Source: Synanceia verrucosa
Taxonomy: Eukaryota; Chordata; Actinopteri; Perciformes; Synanceiidae
Length of the DNA: 64,000 nucleotides
Assembly (NCBI GenBank): GCA_029721515.1
Contig: CM056561.1
Span: 4,612,001-4,676,000 of the forward strand
Direction of reading: 5' to 3'
The translations under genes and the position numbers were made by a program. The notes below the pieces were generated by a model that searched no databases, was not told the DNA's origin, and was given only the letters and a program-made list of their open reading frames with translations. How positions within the stretch are numbered: the stretch's first letter is position 1; every line of letters starts with the position of its first letter. Shown here piece by piece: positions 45,721-56,500 of this stretch.

Positions 45721-46875
45721 AAAACACTTGACGCCACACTTTTCAACTCTCAGTATGGATGAGACGATGATCGGAACTTAACCATTTGAATAAAAAAATA
45801 CCCGAGGACACCATCTGCAAACAAAATACCCCTCCTCCTTGTCTTGTCTGGTACTCTGGGGTTGGGTGTTGACGCAGCAGAAATTTCCAGCTGGAGAAAT
45901 CCCCCTTTTGGAGGTTAATCGAGGGGAGAAGGAGGAGGGTTTAAGCCCTTGTCTTTGAGCCTCTGAGCGCTTTCATTTTGAATCCCCTCCAGACGGCTGC
46001 GCGGAGCATCACCCTTTATTTTATCGTCCACGATTATTGTGCACGACAACAGCCGATGTGGGCGATTGCTTGTTCAAAACTTTGCAAATTTCACCATGTA
46101 TCACTGGGATGAACCCAGCAGAGGGTGATTTATGCGCCTCATATACCTGAGTATATGTGGCATATTTCTTCTTAAAGTACAGCCTGTTAGGTGTCTAAGT
46201 GAGAGCAGGTGGATGACATTCATTCAGAATAATATGCACAAGAATTTCCATTTAGTCTATTAATTGTCTGAGTATTTCCATGTGGAGCAGTTTGCCTTCA
46301 CATGCAATGATAAAAACGTGCCCAGGCGCATTAGAAAGTACATATCAATCACATCTTTTCCCCATTGTCAAACTGTCTGTGTGCCCTAAACGGCTGCATA
46401 ATGTGTGAAATGTACAATGTGTGAATCCTGTCAACCACTGACAGCTTCTCCAAATATCAACAAGCGCAATAGACAGCTGGCTGTCACGTATGGAACAGGT
46501 AGGCGTACTTTCAGACTGTCGCCTGCTCACTCGGTCGGGTATTTAGCTGTCAAAATACACTCACGCCGTGGCTAACATGATGCCAATGGACTGGAATAAA
46601 AAAATGTAGCGGAAACAAACAGACAGACAGGCCTTCACATTCAGTAGCTTTCCCGTAACGGTGCCACCGATTGCGAAGAGTTGCATTGTGTCACGTCTCC
46701 AAGCTGCGCGCCCACCAACTATCAGCTGCACGGACGCAATGGCACTAAACTAATTGTTGACATGATATAAAGGCATGGATGTCCGCTGGCGTCTGAATGA
46801 AACCTGTAACCTGTTAGCAGGAGGAGCTGGGCTCAGTGCTGCTGCTGCTCATATAAGGAAGTCAGTCAGACATAC

Positions 46876-46960
46876 CTGTTACCCCATGGGGTCTGGGGTG
46901 GACGCGGCGTCGGTGTCCAAGGTGGTGTGACAGCCCGAGAGAGGAAGGGAGGGGGTGTCC
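46876..46960 (-). other. second candidate 5' non-coding exon or alternative first exon of zbtb46
   Basis: A minus-strand donor (ggtaacag|gtatgt) lies at 46876 just below a CpG-containing patch (gacgcggcgtcgg at 46902-46914). It could be a first exon spliced to the 45462 exon or directly to the CAGCAG acceptor at 26 kb. Upstream on the minus strand is a GA-rich tract, a common feature near GA-type promoters. The exon start is unknown and the upper limit is nominal. Confidence 0.25.
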
Positions 46961-46974
46961 AAAAGCACTGCTGT

Positions 46975-47250
46975 CCTTCCTCTCCTCTGTGTGCTTTCTT
47001 TAAGTGTTATTCCCCCTGTTTTCTCCCACTCCCCGCTCTTCTTCCTCCACCAGACCCTTTTCTCTTTCTCTCTCTCCCTCCCCTGCTTTTCCGTGTCTTG
47101 GTATCAGGAGCCTCCCCCTCCTCCTCCTCCTCTCCGTCCTCCTCTGTGCATTTCTATGGCTCTCTCTCTTCCTCTCTCTCTCCCCCTCTCTCTCCGTGTC
47201 CCCGTATCTTCTCTCTCTCCCTCTCTCTCTCTCTCTCTGGGCAGAGTCAG
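46975..47250 (+). repeat. pyrimidine-rich tract near the presumed zbtb46 promoter
   Basis: CTCTCTCTCTC-rich sequence, purine-rich on the minus strand, 100-370 bp upstream of the 46876 donor. Such (GA)n DNA is frequent at vertebrate promoters. The plus-strand open frames across it are low-complexity artefacts. Confidence 0.85.
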
Positions 47251-47867
47251 GAAATGAGACAACGTGAGCGCACACACCGCGCGTATCCATCTGATCTGAG
47301 ACGAGTCCCACTCTTATCAGTATCCCAAATGCTGTCATCTAATAGGCTAATACATGCCAAATTGTTATTAATAACAATACATTGTTATCACTGATAGGAT
47401 ATATTCTGTGTTATGATGTGAGCAGGGGGTTGTCATGACTCCTGTGTGGCTCATGGGGCTTCTGGTTTGTGCGTCTGTCGCCATAGGGCTCACTCAGGAC
47501 CAGGGGCTTATTGTAACTTACCCCCTCTTGTGGCACAAACAAGAAAACACCAGTCAGTCACTTGGAGAGAGAGAAAAAAAGAGAAAAGAGAAGATCTGAC
47601 ATTTAGTTTGACACAGTTTGGCTGGAAAACACCTCCGAGAGCCATGTGATGTACAGCATGCAAGCCAATTTTGGCAAAATGTCCAGGGTAATTCCACCCC
47701 AGCCTGACCTCTCCACTTCACACACAATGGATTTTTGTTATTAATAAGCTTTATTATGAGGTGACACATGTTTGTGAAATGTAAATGTATTACAAAGCCT
47801 GGACTTCCTCGTGTTACTGTATGTACAGGACTGTTCCTGCTAGGAGGTGTGAGATACTGGGACCATT

Positions 47868-48412
47868 TATTACTGTAAAAGTACCAGTATAACCATTTAA
47901 ACATATTATGTTCCAAGTAATAGTCCCACAACAGATTTTTTTATTAATCAGCTAAATAAGCTGTCATTATGCACGCATAAGGAAATTTTGTAATGTCTTA
48001 GCACACATAAATAAGAAATAAAAAATAAAGATATCAATATACAAATATTAAATATAAAAATTAAAAAATATAAAATGCCTGTGTTTGCAGAGGAGAATTC
48101 TTTTTGTAATTCTGCAGCAGAAATGTAATTTTTACAGCAGAAGTGTAGTACTTGCAATAGTAATGTAATATTTGCAGCAGAAAAAGGGTCAACATCATGT
48201 TATTATTTGATTATATGTTGTAGATTATACACATATCAAATGCTTTTTATGTAAAATCCTAATTTGAAAAATAAATAACTGTCAGATAAAAGTAGTTGAG
48301 TAAAAAGTAAAATATACCCAGTGGTATGAAATGCATATACTCAAGCAAAGAATTTCTAAATGTCACTTAAGTGCAGTACTTTGAGTAAATGTACTCAGTT
48401 ACTTCCTATTAC
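47868..48412. repeat. teleost interspersed repeat (AAGTACTTTGAGTAAATGTAC type)
   Basis: It ends CAGTACTTTGAGTAAATGTA, CTCAGTTACTTC. Inside are TGCAGCAGAAATGTAAT, repeated as variants at 48112, 48133 and 48170, and AAAAAGTAAAATATACCCAG. This composition is that of a common fish repeat whose consensus reads like repeated AAGTA units. The left boundary at TTACTGTAAAAGTACCAGT is approximate. Confidence 0.7.
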
Positions 48413-48790
48413 AGTACAAGTAGTGTATAACTTGTGGTTGGTGTGGTTGTCAATCATATATTCATACAGTCCAGCACTGTGCCGTGAATGTTTGGAGTAA
48501 TGAGGAACTGTGGAGTGGCTTCTTTCTTCAGAAATAAGAACATGTGCTGTGACCAGCAATCGTTGCAGGTTTGAGGAAGTGGGAAAAGTTTATGGGGAAC
48601 AGAGTGGGTGGCACAGCAAAACACGTAGTAGATGTCTATGTATGTGTGGAGAAAGTGGTGCGTGGCATGACACAGCAGGAGGTAGAGCCGAGCCTCCGTC
48701 AGTCTGGGTGGTTGGCTGCTGAGGGCTGGATAAGGGAGAATGTCAGGCCATGTGGATTAAGGCTGTAGGACTGTAATGCCCAGGCACAGA

Positions 48791-48815
48791 TCTCTCTCTC
48801 TCTCTCTCTCTCTCT
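48791..48815. repeat. (TC)n microsatellite
   Basis: About 12 TC units. Confidence 0.95.
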
Positions 48816-49109
48816 GCGAGTAGAGTCCGCACACACAATCCCTGCCTGAAACAAGCTGCTTTACTCAAAGCTGCGCTCCCTCGCTCACGCCAGTGTGGCC
48901 TTCCAATCCGCCTGACACGACAAACATGACCCCTTCCTCCCCCGACAGTACCTCTCCTCTCTCTTTCCCTCTGTCTGCTCAGGGATGGTTGCAGACATCA
49001 TTAGGCCACTTACACATGTATTCAGTCCTATGAACACTCATCACAGCGATCCACTCAGGAGGGAGAGTGGTGGTGCAAGGGTGAAGCAAGAATGCTGTAT
49101 GACAGTGGT

Positions 49110-49138
49110 TAGTGTGTGTGTGTGTGTGTGTGTGTGTG
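49110..49138. repeat. (GT)n microsatellite
   Basis: About 14 units, just before MITE copy 4. Confidence 0.95.
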
Positions 49139-49230
49139 GTGATGAGTGTTTGCATCGAGGAAAGGTCTGGTCAAGGTCTGCTTGAATTGTTGTTAACCCA
49201 AAGTGATAGTCACTCTTTCACTCAAGGTGG

Positions 49231-49664
49231 ATAACTCTTTGAGTGCCATTTAAAATCCGACCCTTCAGTGCCATCAACATAAAAATACGTCAAATTGTCT
49301 TTACGCCAAACTCGCACAGCCTGTGAGTAATTTTGGGGCTTCTGGGAGATGTAGTCAGAGCATAAAGAGACGGTATACACCACAGAGATCAAAACAGGAA
49401 GTGGAGACGATCGACGTTAATGAACAAAACAAACAGAATCTGGTGAAAGCGTCTTCTACTCTACCTCTGATAAAACAAGAACAGAACAAGGTAAAAAAAT
49501 TTCATGATGAAATAGAGAGTCTCTTCTTTCATTTGAACTATGCTGTGTTTTCAGAGTCATAGTACAAAATATTCTGTGAGTCTAGAAATATGACTCAAAA
49601 TGGGCAAAAACACTGGAACAAGACACTTCCTGTTTTAAAAAATGCCTGGCATTCAAAGTGTTAA
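49231..49664 (+). mobile_element. TTAA-bounded MITE family, copy 4
   Basis: It starts ATAACTCTTTGAGTGCCA, with one change in the TTAA, and ends CTGGCATTCAAAGTGTTAA. The body has the shared blocks, with small deletions near 49413 and 49430. It lies outside the coding span of zbtb46, so insertion of the family is not confined to its introns. Confidence 0.86.
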
Positions 49665-51781
49665 AAATAAAGCAAAGTATTTTCACTTTAAATGTCTGTC
49701 ACTGAGGCCAGGGAGAAAGCATTGAAAGAAAAGACAGACATCTTCGCTTCTCATCGTGGCGACAAAGGTATGAGGTATATAAACGCACTTTAGGAAAACT
49801 TCCTGAAGTCGAGCATTCATTTGCTCTCCCAGCACGCCCCCCTGCTGGGGAACGTGGCGGCGTAATTGGTCACATCGAATTAAACGGCAAAAAAAAAAAA
49901 TCTACAACTGTCATAAAAATAGCACAAGGCACTTTCAAAGCCCCATCCACTACCCTTCACTATCAATTTGCCGAGGGGAACAGCTGTGTGCTGCTTGTGC
50001 CATCCTAGCCCTGCTTGTATAGAAAGCAGAGCCTGCAGCTGAAAGAACACTATCTCTACCAGGTGCAGGCAGGGGATGGGGGAAGGCTTTACAAAGGAAT
50101 ATTTGGCACAAGGTGTGGGACAACAATATGTGTGAAGGTGCAGCTTAGTGATACTCAAATCAGTATTGGGAAACGACAAGGCTTTTTATAAAGAGTCCTC
50201 CCACAGAGGGACAGCTCAAATTAAGAGTACGGGAACCGAGTGCATTGATGGTAAGAAGGTAAGAGAGGACGGAAAAGGACTGAGGGGCAAGACGAAAGGA
50301 AGGGAAGATGGCATTAATAAAAGGTGGAAAGGAAGCCAAAAGAATGAGCAGATTTCTCAAAGAAAGTGTAAATGAATGAATTGCAATGAAGAATGACACC
50401 AGGAGAAGCAGAATGAATGGAGGTTATTGGATTTAAAGGATGTATAATCATCTGGAGGATACAGAGAATGTGTTTGTGCTTGCTGCCCACACATTTTGTT
50501 CCTGTGTGAAGGCAACATGCAGGGGGAGGGGTGCTCGGCTGCTTCACACCACCGCCTGTCCTTGTGTCACCCATAGGACTTCCTGTCCTCCCTACAGCAG
50601 GCCCGGCCTTTGTGTCTATTGTATGTATATGATGGAAAGATGCCTCTGGACGAGGCTGCGGATCACACTCTCGTCCTCCCTCCAGTCTCGGTGTTCTTTG
50701 ATAAGGACACCTCCTGGCTGACCTCGCTGTGTGTGGAGAAAACACGTGTTGTTTCCCCGGTTCAGGAGTGAAATAAGCCTCCTCCCAAATGAAAAATTAT
50801 TCTGGCTTTTCATGCTTTGGGTTTCTGAGGTTTCATCCCCCGTCTGCGTCACTCTAACCCCTCTAACCACTTCACGTTAGGGGGATTCAGACACTTCCCT
50901 GCTTATCGTAGCTTACCTCTGTGTGTTATGAATCCCATATTAAACTGCCCTTTTCTCTCTCTGCATCTCGCTATCGCTGTCTCTCTTTCTGCATGTCTAC
51001 CCTCTTGATCCCTTCTTCCATGATCCTACCCCCTCCAAATCTCATTTACTCCATTGGAAGTCGTAGGAAAAAGAGAAAGACAGAGAGAGAGGAGTACAAA
51101 ACGACCTTCTCTTCCCCGAAGCAAGAACATCTTCTTATTGTGGAGGTCACCGTCTCAGTGCAGCCCCACGCTCTGAACACTACTCTGCTTGTTTTAATGA
51201 TGCACAGAGCGGAGGGAGAGGGAGGAAAAGAAAGAGAGAGACAGAGAGAGAAAGAAGGAGAAGGGGGGAGTGGATGGAGATGGGTGGATTGGGCTATTTT
51301 TTTTTTCTTCCGACTCGGTTCACCCCCACCCCCTCTTCCACCTTCCCTCCCCCTCCTCTGCACAGAAAGTGCACTTCTCGTTCCACATCCATCTTGAAAG
51401 GTTCTTCTAAGCTGTCTAACCTCTCAGCAATATTATATATTATTGCTCGCCTCAACCCACACTGAAACCTGGGTTGCTATGCTACAATAATATGACCTCT
51501 CATCTCTTCTCCTCCACTGCATTTCCTTTCTCATCGCTTCCACTCATTTCTGCAGGGAGGCAGGGGAAGGGGTTAACAGCATCCCCTATTCAGCTCCCCC
51601 CATCAGGTCTCTCCGTCTCTTTAATGACCTTCTTGGACTCTGTGCCGCTGTTTGATTTGACCCAGCTGACCGCGTGGGGTCACGACCCCATTCCACACCA
51701 CAACAAATTATCTTTGACCCTTATGGAAGGGCTAGGCTCTTATTTGCGCCAGTAACCATCTATTTATATAATTACGTATAG

Positions 51782-51804
51782 TATCTATCTATCTATCTAT
51801 CTAG
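51782..51804. repeat. (ATCT)n tetranucleotide microsatellite
   Basis: Five to six TATC units. Confidence 0.93.
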
Positions 51805-51995
51805 CTATCAATCTATAACTTCTGGATGGGTAAATAAACAACTATCAACAGTGCTAATAATTTTACAATATGAACTTTAAATGTGATGGTGTGTCAGTGT
51901 TGAAAAGTTGCCTCCAATTCACCAATAAAAGTGCAACACAGCACTTAAAGCATTAAAAGTGAATTTACTCATTATGAGAGTTTTTTTCCTAAAAT

Positions 51996-52235
51996 AGTCA
52001 AGTCAATTTTATTTGTATATCCTAATATTACAAATTACCAATTTGCCTCAGGGGGCTTTACAATCTGTTCAGGATATGACACCCTCTGTCCTTTACAAAC
52101 TACCCTCACATTGACGAAGGAAAAACTCCCCAAAAACCCTCTTCAGGATGGACAGATGCAATAGATGTCACATGTACAGAGTAACAACAATAAAAACACA
52201 TTAACACTCAATATAACACTTAATACATATAAAAT
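51996..52235. repeat. teleost interspersed repeat (AGTCAATTTTATTTGTATA type)
   Basis: Motifs in order: AGTCAAGTCAATTTTATTTG, TTTGCCTCAGGGGGCTTTAC, CCTCTGTCCTTTACA, AAAAACTCCCCAAAAACCC and GATGGACAGATGCAATAGATG. This matches a very common short repeat of fish genomes, here truncated internally. Its class is uncertain. Confidence 0.8.
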
Positions 52236-52599
52236 TGTATGAAAGTGTCCAAGGGGATGAAGAGCAAAATACCTTCCAGTGACCATGTGAATGTCCAGCG
52301 CTCACTCTGTGTATTTTACTGCTTTGCATCAGTATTGTATTGTGTATCCCCTGATCTGTGTCAAGTAGCCGTGTAACACTGAGATGGCTGAATAATGTTG
52401 TCCTCCTTCATTTCTTTCCATCCCTCAGGATCTGTTTGTGTCGACCTTTGCTGCCAAGTTTGTTTTGAATTACAAAACTTATAACTTAATAATTTGTGAG
52501 TAAAGTTGGTAATCCCATGAGAAGCAAATCAAAGGTGACACTTTGGGGAAAAAATACTCATATATGGAATTTCAGGGTTTTTTTTAGATATAAAAAGAA

Positions 52600-52706
52600 T
52601 GGCACAGTGCACTTTCTGCTTATTGTGGCAAAACCCTTTTTTCTTTTACAGCTGTTTAACTCATTGAGTGCCAGCCGTTTTATAAAACAGAAAGTGCACT
52701 GTGCCA
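52600..52706. repeat. 19-bp perfect inverted repeat at the left end of MITE copy 5
   Basis: TGGCACAGTGCACTTTCTG at 52600-52618 is the exact reverse complement of CAGAAAGTGCACTGTGCCA at 52688-52706, with a 69-bp spacer containing the MITE's TTAA end. The same sequence class (GGCACAAGGCACTTTCTG) is the subterminal region of this family. The simplest reading is two elements inserted tail to tail, or one copy partly duplicated. Confidence 0.85.
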
Positions 52707-53085
52707 GCCTTTTTGACCATTTTGAGTCATAATTCAAGACTCTGGTGGCTCTGAAAACACTGAATAGCTCAAATGAAAGAAGAGACTCTCTATTTCATCA
52801 TGAAAAAAATGTTTGTTTTTACCTTGTTCCATTCTTGTTTTATCAGAGGTAGAGGACACTTTCACCAAAATCACCACTTTTTGTCCAGAATCCATCCGTT
52901 TTGATCTCTAATCTTGATCTTTTCTCCACTTCCTGCTTTGATCTCTGTGGCGTATACCATCTGCTCCCACTACAAATCCCAGAGGCCCCAAAATTACTCA
53001 CAGGCTGCAGGAGATCGCGTCTGCGACCCCCTGCTGAAAAAACACTTTGACGTATTTTTACATCGATGGCACTCAAACTCCTTAA
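52656..53085 (-). mobile_element. TTAA-bounded MITE family, copy 5
   Basis: This is a 430-bp reverse-orientation copy with TTAA at 52656-52659 and 53082-53085, opening TTAACTCATTGAGTGCCAG and closing CGATGGCACTCAAACTCCTTAA-like. Immediately to its left, 52600-52618 is an exact inverted copy of 52688-52706, suggesting that a fragment of another copy in the opposite orientation abuts it. Confidence 0.87.
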
Positions 53086-53579
53086 ATTTCTTAATTTCTT
53101 TCGTAAACTTCTTAAAGCTGTACCTGCTGTTGCATTCCTTGTGTGTATTTTTTTGTGGAGGATAAAGTAAAAACAAAGTAACTGCAGCTGTTGAATAACT
53201 GGGTGTGACATTTTCCTCTGAAGTGTTGTGGACAGGAAGTAAATCTTCTTAGTTACATTTCACCACTGCTACCTACCCTCCTTCACTTCATGACTTCTTT
53301 CTGCAAGAAGATAATTGAAAAATGATGGCGAGACAAAGATATAGATAGATACGAGCTGATATGAACTGCTGGTTCTGTGACTCTCAACCCAACTCTGAAT
53401 GCACAGCCAAAATTCCCTGTTACATCATCCATCTCCAATCCTTTCCTCCTCCTCCCCCTCGTTCTCTCCCTCTGCCATCCTCCTCTTTCTCTCTTATCTC
53501 TGCTGGCCCTGTCTCTCGGGGGTCGTTCGTTTTTGTCATAATCACCTTGGAGATTGGGGACCGGTGCCCATGGCGGCGC

Positions 53580-56500
53580 TGAGCTGAGCGGAGGAGAGGA
53601 GGAAAGAGGATGATAGAGTTGGGGGGGGTATGTTGGGATGAGCGGTGGAGGACAGTCTTGCAGGGGGGTGACGGCTTGTCTGGCTCAGCCCCGGCTAATG
53701 TGAGGGGACAGCCTTAGCTTTGCCTTAACCACACTTGCGCCATCGATGCCAGGCAGAGAGGGGAGGAGAGAATAGACGGATGAAACGCTCTCCTTTTCAG
53801 CGATGCTTTCTCCCGCCCGCACTGACTGCATTTGGAGGCGCGTGGGGCCCCAATGTCACACCCTGTAGGTGTTTAAGCTGCTTACTTACACCAACAAGAG
53901 AAGAAGATGAGGCAATAGAAGACAGGGAGACAGAAAGGGAGAAGGAGCCGCAGAGAGGATGAGACAGGGAGAATGGGAGAGCATTAGAAGAGGATGGGGG
54001 CGGAGGTCACACTTGTAGGAGGTTGTAATGTGCAAATATCCCAGTTTGACTGTCTTCATACCAAGTAAGGGTTGTTTTATGTGGGGAGATGATCATCACT
54101 CAGTTTGTCTGTCATGCATCTGAGCGTAGTGATGATTCTCCATCGCATGCAGAGGGAAAGTCATCAGGACGATTACGTGAGAAGTGTTTTCCTCCGACTC
54201 CACCCTGCTGACTCCTCTTCCCTCCCAACATTTCCCAGATTTTCACACTCTTTCAGGAGGAGAGGCTGACTGGGCAGGCGTGGGCTCCAGTCAGTCATCT
54301 GGAGGGAGAGCCAGGGGTTGAGGTGTGTTAAAAAAATCTTTCTATCAGGCGTATATATGTGTGTGTTTGGGCCTGTGTTTGTCTCAGTGAGGTGTGAGGG
54401 GGGTGATGTTGACGCATGTTGGGGGGGTTCAGCGTGGGGGCAGGGAGTGATGAGGCTGGACACAAGAAAGGCTTTTGTTGGGGTCATTTGTAAGAATAGA
54501 CCCTCACATACAAGGGAAGGGTCAGCAGGTGACGGCAGGACAAAGACGACTCACACCGACACTCGTTGGACTGTGTGCTCTCTGCTCGCACTGTTTCAAC
54601 TCGTATTTCTGTCCTCTCAGCAGCCTCCTTGTTGATGCATGCTGGGTAGTTCTCAGACACTCCCTCATCAGGTCACTGACTCTGTTGTCCCGGCCCTCCC
54701 CTCCTTCAACCCCCCCCAACTCCTCTCTGCCTCTTGTCCTCGCCTGACCAGTTCCTCTAATTTGGTTTCTAATTTTTTTTTCTGTACCTCATCTCCTCTC
54801 CCTTCAGCTATGTGGGGGTGAAGTACAGCCCCTCCCCTTATGTGTTTGCTGTTCAAGTATGTGTGTGTATGCATGTGTATGACTTCTATGTAAATCTCCA
54901 AAGGTACTCCAGGTTTGCGACCCCTCTTCAAAATGGTGATTTAACACCAGTGGCCTTTGGGAAAACAAGCCCCACATCCGACTTATGTTAAAGTCACGAG
55001 TGCACACAAACGATACAGAAAAAAAAAGACTAGCATTTCAGACAAATGTGTTAAATGTGAGCCACAAGTCAGACTGCAGTCCTACTTTGTTATACATCTG
55101 AGGACGACTGATTTTTTCAAACATCGACCTGACAGTGTGTGTGTGTGTTTGCTGCAGGGAGAGACAGAAATTGAGCGCAGCATGGTGGTTGAGCTTACAG
55201 TAAATGGAGACATTTAGGAAAGCAGTAGATAGACAGACACAAACACACAGATCAAAGAGGTTTGAGCATTACAGTACACTGGGGAACAAAAGGAATAGAG
55301 AGAGACTCAGAGAGGGAAAGAGAGAGGATGTGAGTGAAGGTGAATAGAAAACCCCAATCAATACGCCATCCAAGAACAGCTTGAGCCAGCGAAGGAGCAG
55401 AGAAACTGAAAGAGGGAGATGGATGGAAAGAGAGAGAGAGAGAGAGAGAGAAAGAAAGTGGGTCAAATTATGAGACGATGGGATGAGTGTTTGCACAGAG
55501 GAGATGGAGAGAAAGTGATAGAACAAGAGCGGGTCAGGAGAAAGAGGAAAGAGCGTGAACGAGGGAGTCACAAGCTCCTGACCTCTGCTGACCTGGAGGA
55601 GCTCAGGCCAGGGGAGGGGAGGGAAGGGGGGAAGGTCTGGGAGAGGAGGAGATGATATTGATGTGGTGAAGGCCCTGTGGTGGTGAGGGTGAGGGTCAAA
55701 GGGGATGAAGGATCAGCTGATCATCCAAGTACAGTAACGAAGCCTTTTCCCTGAGAATATGTGCCGCACCACTGTAAAATCTGATTCAACTTGATACCCA
55801 CATCTGTCCCATCTTTTTACAAAAAACACTCGGATGACTGATTGTCATTAAAGGGACACTATGTCATTTTTTAAGTATTTCATTACCTCAAATCAACATC
55901 TTCATTCATAAATAGATCCTCATTGGTGTAAAATAACATATGCCAACAATCTGACTTATCCTCCTGGGTGAAGAATCAGTTATCTGTCTTTACATAGAGT
56001 GGGTCGCTCATACGGAGGCTTCCATGTCTTTCCAGACTATCAAAAACTACAAACTGCTGAGAGGGACATAAAGCACTACCTGCTAGTACCCATAGGACAA
56101 AATGTATATCCGCGTTTTGCGATTCACTTTTCACAGAGAAGCAAGGTGGAGACGCCGGTTTTACATACCCAGCAGTAAACTAAAACCTGCACTGCACTTT
56201 TGGTCATAATACAATACCATACTTATCGCCTCCTCATCGCCAAAAAAGCGTAAAACGGCCATAAATGACCAGAGCTCCGGGCTGGGGATCCGCGGTGATA
56301 GTGGCCGCCTGGGAGATGACCCATTCCGCTTACCGTAGTTCCAACCATGTTGCAATGCATGCAAAGTCAAATTTAACCACTAGATGGGAGAAAAAAATGA
56401 CATAGTGTTCGTTTAAGCATCTTGTACACATCTCCCCTTTGGCTGGATATTGTTTTCTATTGAGAGCGGTTTACACATGTTGTTTAACTGTAAAGAACAA

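Noticed and set aside
43271..45762. Cys/Val- and His/Thr-rich short frames around CA/TG runs
   Set aside because: Dinucleotide repeats read as (CV)n or (HT)n are not genes. The same applies to all similar frames in the window.
46927..47394. 155-codon plus-strand frame near the promoter zone
   Set aside because: It is a Ser/Leu/Pro low-complexity translation of a CT-rich tract; the strand is opposite to zbtb46 and there is no known protein.
50314..51397. Open frames of 143 and 158 codons on opposite strands
   Set aside because: There is no recognisable domain; parts fall in a purine/pyrimidine tract and no phase-compatible exons flank them.
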